Of a DNA stretch of 64,000 bases, positions 60,487 to 64,000 are shown in pieces. The stretch covers positions 4,092,001-4,156,000 of the forward strand of contig NZ_CP108070.1 of assembly GCF_036178845.1 (NCBI RefSeq), written 5' to 3'. A model generated the notes under the pieces. The model did not search any database and was not told where the DNA came from. It worked only from the letters and a program-made list of their open reading frames with translations. The number at the start of each line of letters is the position of its first letter. Positions within the stretch are counted from its first letter, which is position 1. The translations under genes and the position numbers were made by a program. This DNA is from Streptomyces sp. NBC_00271 (lineage in GTDB: Bacteria > Actinomycetota > Actinomycetes > Streptomycetales > Streptomycetaceae).

Positions 60487-61692
60487 GTGCCCGAACCCGA
60501 ATCCAGCAACACCGAGCGCCCAGCGCACGACATCCACGCGCACTCCGCGACCCTGAAGCGGCTGGAGAAGTCCTCCGGCAGTCTCGCCGCCCAGGCCATC
60601 GCGCGGATGGACGAGACGCTGCCGTGGTACCGGGCCATGCCACCGGAGAACCGTTCCTGGATCGGGCTCGTCGCACAGGCCGGTATCGCGGCCTTCACCG
60701 AGTGGTTCCGGCGCCCGAACGCCCCGCAGGCCATCTCCACCGATGTGTTCGGGACCGCGCCACGCGAGCTGACCAGGGCGATCACCCTGCGGCAGACCGT
60801 GGAGATGGTGCGGACGACCATCGAGGTCATGGAGAGCGCGATCGACGAGGTCGCCGCCCCGGGCGACGAGTCCGTACTGCGTGAGGCGCTGCTCGTGTAC
60901 GCCCGGGAGATCGCCTTCGCCACCGCCCAGGTGTACGCGCAGGCCGCCGAGGCCCGGGGCGCCTGGGACGCCCGCCTCGAATCGCTCGTCGTGAACGCCG
61001 TGCTCTCCGGCGAGGCCGACGAAGGTGCCGTCAGCCGGGCCGCCGCCCTCGGGTGGAACTCGCCCGAACATGTCTGCGTGGTGCTGGGTACGGCGCCCGA
61101 CGGTGACAGCGAGCTGACGGTCGAGGCGATCCGGCGGGCGGCCCGGCACGCCAAGCTGCAGGTGCTCACCGGTGTGCTCGGGGACCGGCTCGTGGTCATC
61201 GCGGGGGGTAACAACAATCCGCTCGGGGTCGCGAAGTCGTTGATCGGGCCGTACGCCGCCGGGCCCGTCGTCGCGGGGCCGATCGTGCCCGATCTGCTCG
61301 CCGCGACCCGCTCCGCGCAGGCCGCCGCCGCCGGGCTGAAGGCGTGTTTCGCCTGGCAGGACGCCCCGCGCCCGGTTCTGGCGGACGATCTGCTGCCGGA
61401 GCGCGCGATCGCCTCGGACCCCTCGGCGCGCGAGCAACTGGTGGAGGAGATCTACAGACCGCTTGAGGAAGCCGGCTCCGCACTGCTGGAAACGCTCAGT
61501 GTCTATCTGGAACAGGCGAGCAGTCTCGAAGGCGCGGCCCGGATGCTCTTCGTTCACCCCAACACCGTGCGCTACCGGCTCCGACGTGTGACTGACGTCA
61601 CCGGTTGGTCGCCATCGGATGTACGATCCGCGTTCACACTGCGGATCGCGCTGATCCTGGGGCGTCTAGCTGATGGGGATCCTCAAGCCTAG
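60487..61692 (+). CDS. fasR: PucR-family transcriptional regulator of fatty-acid synthesis (FasR-like)
   Basis: 401 residues. An N-terminal sensory region, a central GGDEF-like domain, and the C-terminal PucR helix-turn-helix: ETLSVYLEQASSLEGAARMLFVHPNTVRYRLRRVTDVTGW. Its position immediately upstream of fabD-fabH-acpP is that of FasR, which in Streptomyces coelicolor activates the fab operon; the symbol rests on this context. GTG at 60487. The stop codon falls inside a 12-bp palindrome at the fabD promoter. Confidence 0.88.
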   Translation: MPEPESSNTERPAHDIHAHSATLKRLEKSSGSLAAQAIARMDETLPWYRAMPPENRSWIGLVAQAGIAAFTEWFRRPNAPQAISTDVFGTAPRELTRAITLRQTVEMVRTTIEVMESAIDEVAAPGDESVLREALLVYAREIAFATAQVYAQAAEARGAWDARLESLVVNAVLSGEADEGAVSRAAALGWNSPEHVCVVLGTAPDGDSELTVEAIRRAARHAKLQVLTGVLGDRLVVIAGGNNNPLGVAKSLIGPYAAGPVVAGPIVPDLLAATRSAQAAAAGLKACFAWQDAPRPVLADDLLPERAIASDPSAREQLVEEIYRPLEEAGSALLETLSVYLEQASSLEGAARMLFVHPNTVRYRLRRVTDVTGWSPSDVRSAFTLRIALILGRLADGDPQA

Positions 61693-61715
61693 GCTTTTGT
61701 CGGGGCTCTACAATT
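61685..61715 (+). promoter_or_regulatory. fabD operon promoter with AAGCCTAGGCTT palindrome
   Basis: TACAAT at 61710-61715 is a good -10 box. The expected -35 position (about 61687-61692) has no TTGACA-like hexamer but is occupied by the perfect palindrome AAGCCTAGGCTT (61685-61696). A weak -35 replaced by a symmetric site fits activator-dependent transcription, perhaps by the FasR-like protein. Confidence 0.5.
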
Positions 61716-61775
61716 CCCCTTCGTGTTCTTCGTCCCTGTCCCCACGGGCGGCCGTGGCCGTCCACAAGAGAGAGT

Positions 61776-62708
61776 GTGAGAGTGCTCGTACTCGTCGCTC
61801 CCGGCCAGGGCGCTCAGACGCCTGGCTTCCTGACCCCTTGGCTCGATCTCCCCGGTGCCGCCGACCGCCTCGCCGCGTGGTCGGACGCCATCGGGCTCGA
61901 CCTTGCCCGCTACGGCACCCAGGCAGACGCGGACGAGATCCGGAACACGGCTGTCGCGCAGCCGCTCCTGGTCGCCGCCGGTCTCCTCTCCGCCGCCGCG
62001 CTCGGTGACGTCGCCGAGCTCGGCCCCGGTGCCGTCGCCGGTCACAGCGTCGGTGAGATCACCGCCGCCGCGTTCGCGGGCGTGCTCGACGCCACGGCCG
62101 CGCTGAAGCTCGTGCGCACCCGGGGTCTGGCGATGGCCGAGGCCGCCGCGATCACCGAGACCGGTATGTCGGCGCTGCTCGGCGGGGACCCCGAGACCAC
62201 GGTCCCGCACCTGGAGAAGCTCGGCCTGACCCCGGCGAACGTGAACGGCGGGGGCCAGATCGTGGCCGCCGGCACGCTGGAGCAGCTGGCCGCCCTGGAG
62301 GCGGACAAGCCCGAGGGCGTCCGCCGCGTGGTGGCCCTGAAGGTCGCCGGCGCGTTCCACACGCACCACATGGCACCCGCGGTCGAGACGCTGGCACGAG
62401 CCGCCGAGGCCCTGAGCCCCGTGGACCCGAAGATCGCGTACGTCTCGAACAAGGACGGCAAGGCCGTCACGACCGGCGCCGAGGTCGTGCAGCGACTGGT
62501 CGGCCAGGTCGCGAACCCGGTTCGCTGGGACCTGTGCATGGAGACCTTCCAGGAGCTCGGCGCGACCGCGCTGATCGAGGTCTGCCCGGGCGGCACCCTC
62601 ACCGGACTCGCCAAGCGCGCGCTGCCGGGTGTGAAGACCCTGGCGCTGAAGACCCCCGACGACCTCGACGCGGCTCGCGAGCTCATCGCCGAGCACGCCT
62701 CCGCCTAA
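61776..62708 (+). CDS. fabD: Malonyl-CoA:ACP transacylase
   Basis: 310 residues. VAPGQGAQTPGFLTPW opens the fold, GAVAGHSVGEITAAAFAG contains the GHSxG nucleophile (Ser near residue 91), and KVAGAFHTHHMAPA has the catalytic His. Loads malonyl groups onto the acyl carrier protein for type II fatty-acid synthesis. GTG at 61776, with a second in-frame GTG at 61782. First gene of the fab operon; fabH starts 14 bases after its stop. Confidence 0.97.
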   Translation: MRVLVLVAPGQGAQTPGFLTPWLDLPGAADRLAAWSDAIGLDLARYGTQADADEIRNTAVAQPLLVAAGLLSAAALGDVAELGPGAVAGHSVGEITAAAFAGVLDATAALKLVRTRGLAMAEAAAITETGMSALLGGDPETTVPHLEKLGLTPANVNGGGQIVAAGTLEQLAALEADKPEGVRRVVALKVAGAFHTHHMAPAVETLARAAEALSPVDPKIAYVSNKDGKAVTTGAEVVQRLVGQVANPVRWDLCMETFQELGATALIEVCPGGTLTGLAKRALPGVKTLALKTPDDLDAARELIAEHASA

Positions 62709-62722
62709 GGAGCCGACAGAGC

Positions 62723-63754
62723 ATGTCGAAGATCAGGCCCAGCAAGGGCGCCCCGTACGCGCGGATCCTGGGTGTGGGCGGCTACCGTCCTGTCCGGGTC
62801 GTGCCGAACGAGGTGATCCTCGAGACGATCGACTCCTCCGACGAGTGGATCCGCTCGCGCTCCGGCATCGAGACCCGGCACTGGGCCTCCGACGAGGAGA
62901 CCGTCGCCGCGATGTCGATCGAGGCGTCCGGCAAGGCCATCGCCGATGCCGGGATCAACGCCGACCAGATCGGCGCCGTGGTCGTCTCGACCGTCTCGCA
63001 CTTCAGCCAGACTCCGGCCGTCGCGACGGAGATCGCCGACAAGCTCGGCACGCAGAAGGCCGCCGCCTTCGACATCTCGGCCGGCTGCGCGGGCTTCGGC
63101 TACGGCCTCACGCTCGCCAAGGGCATCATCGTCGAGGGTTCGGCGGAGTACGTCCTCGTCATCGGCGTGGAGCGGCTGTCCGACCTGACCGACCTGGAGG
63201 ACCGTGCGACGGCCTTCCTGTTCGGTGACGGCGCGGGCGCGGTCGTCGTGGGCCCCTCCGAGGAGCCGCACATCGGCCCGACCGTGTGGGGCAGCGAGGG
63301 CGACAAGGCCGGCACGATCAAGCAGACCGTGCCGTGGGACCGTTTCCGCATCGGCGACGTGTCGGAGCTTCCGCTCGACTCCAAGGGCGAGGTCAAGTTC
63401 CCTGCGATCACGCAGGAGGGCCAGGCGGTGTTCCGCTGGGCCGTGTTCGAGATGGCGAAGGTCGCCCAGCAGGCGCTGGACGCGGCCGGAATCACCGCGG
63501 ACGACCTGGACGTCTTCATTCCCCACCAGGCCAACGAGCGGATCATCGACTCGATGGTGAAGACGTTGAAACTGCCGCAGCACGTCACGGTCGCGCGTGA
63601 CGTACGCACCACCGGCAACACCTCGGCCGCCTCGATCCCGCTCGCGATGGAGCGGCTTCTGGCGACCGGCGAGGCGAAGAGCGGCGACACCGCGCTCGTC
63701 ATCGGCTTCGGGGCGGGTCTCGTGTACGCCGCGACGGTCGTTACCCTCCCCTAG
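62723..63754 (+). CDS. fabH: Beta-ketoacyl-ACP synthase III
   Basis: 343 residues. The catalytic triad is intact: Cys in FDISAGCAGFGYG, His in VFIPHQANERII and Asn in TTGNTSAASIPLA. Condenses a short acyl-CoA starter with malonyl-ACP; in streptomycetes branched starters give iso/anteiso fatty acids. ATG at 62723 with AAGGAG ten bases upstream. Confidence 0.97.
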   Translation: MSKIRPSKGAPYARILGVGGYRPVRVVPNEVILETIDSSDEWIRSRSGIETRHWASDEETVAAMSIEASGKAIADAGINADQIGAVVVSTVSHFSQTPAVATEIADKLGTQKAAAFDISAGCAGFGYGLTLAKGIIVEGSAEYVLVIGVERLSDLTDLEDRATAFLFGDGAGAVVVGPSEEPHIGPTVWGSEGDKAGTIKQTVPWDRFRIGDVSELPLDSKGEVKFPAITQEGQAVFRWAVFEMAKVAQQALDAAGITADDLDVFIPHQANERIIDSMVKTLKLPQHVTVARDVRTTGNTSAASIPLAMERLLATGEAKSGDTALVIGFGAGLVYAATVVTLP

Positions 63755-63831
63755 GCACTCCGTACCGGATCATCCGGTCCGTACGGACTACCGCCAACCC
63801 TCTCTGGATACACACCGAAGGAGCGCCTGAC

Positions 63832-64000
63832 ATGGCCGCCACTCAGGAAGAGATCGTCGAAGGTCTCGCCGAGATCGTGAACGAGATCGCCGGGATCCCC
63901 ACCGAGGACGTCCAGCTGGACAAGTCCTTCACCGACGACCTGGACGTCGACTCGCTGTCCATGGTCGAGGTCGTCGTCGCCGCCGAAGAGCGCTTCGACG
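63832..64000 (+). CDS. acpP: Acyl carrier protein, 3' truncated by window edge
   Basis: The first 56 codons are present: ATQEEIVEGLAEIVNEIAG and the carrier motif DDLDVDSLSMVEVV, with the phosphopantetheine-accepting Ser in D-S-L. Extends beyond the window. AAGGAG upstream of ATG at 63832. Third gene of the fab operon; the condensing enzyme gene fabF is expected next. Confidence 0.95.
   Translation, partial: MAATQEEIVEGLAEIVNEIAGIPTEDVQLDKSFTDDLDVDSLSMVEVVVAAEERFD

Noticed and set aside
1..64000. CRISPR arrays or a biosynthetic gene cluster
   Set aside because: No regularly spaced repeat array and no polyketide, peptide synthetase, terpene or RiPP core enzymes were seen; fabD/fabH/acpP form the primary fatty-acid operon.

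Overview
The window reads as chromosome of a Streptomyces-type actinomycete. GC content is very high throughout, starts are often GTG, many genes overlap by ATGA, GTGA or TGATG, and the family set is typical of the genus. The order TerD cluster - peroxiredoxin - DUF3052 - aceE - ion channel - MFS/TetR ... PucR regulator - fabD - fabH - acpP is, from memory, a conserved Streptomyces core layout. About 50 protein genes and one tRNA are supported; most other long reading frames are GC-driven shadows.

Layout. 1-17.5 kb is a core-like mosaic: a truncated secreted HNH nuclease, a PhoD-type phosphatase, a FAD/NAD(P) protein, DoxX, a Cu/Zn-SOD-like secreted protein, DedA, DUF2277, a ketopantoate-reductase-like gene, a MarR/MFS/isochorismatase-like operon with a palindromic operator, an LRV-repeat protein, an alpha/beta hydrolase divergent from an HxlR regulator, an SNase-like protein and a PAS-GAF-SpoIIE phosphatase. 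17.5-27.7 kb is accessory: a Tat-exported DyP-like protein, a decayed XRE regulator, and an element of about 7.9 kb bounded by 51-bp direct repeats. The right repeat is the 3' part of an intact tRNA-Val(TAC). The element carries a SUKH-like protein, a WxL-like/DUF916-like/DUF11 cell-surface set, a DUF485-symporter pair, a small membrane protein and, next to the tRNA, a broken tyrosine integrase.

27.8-36.1 kb holds envelope genes: a DUF4097 lipoprotein, a coiled-coil membrane protein, a DUF4383 protein, a secreted amidase-fold protein, a NodB-like deacetylase homologue and a class A penicillin-binding protein. The last two have altered catalytic motifs. 36.4-47.3 kb is a tellurium-resistance-associated (Ter) stress cluster: HAD phosphatase, a fused double-phosphoribosyltransferase protein, a CitE-like lyase, four TerD-family proteins and a DUF475/TerC-like membrane protein, followed by a peroxiredoxin and DUF3052. 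47.8-64 kb is core: aceE, a potassium channel, a DHA2 exporter with its TetR regulator, a DUF1023 hydrolase, DUF4429, a MerR/aldo-keto reductase operon, GNAT, a beta-lactamase-fold hydrolase, pirin, and the fatty-acid synthesis operon (PucR regulator, fabD, fabH, start of acpP).

The best candidates for unusual biology are the tRNA-Val element with its surface-protein module, the Ter-linked predicted metabolite operon with fused PRTase domains, and the penicillin-binding protein lacking the SxxK lysine. All functions are read from sequence by eye; no database search was possible.
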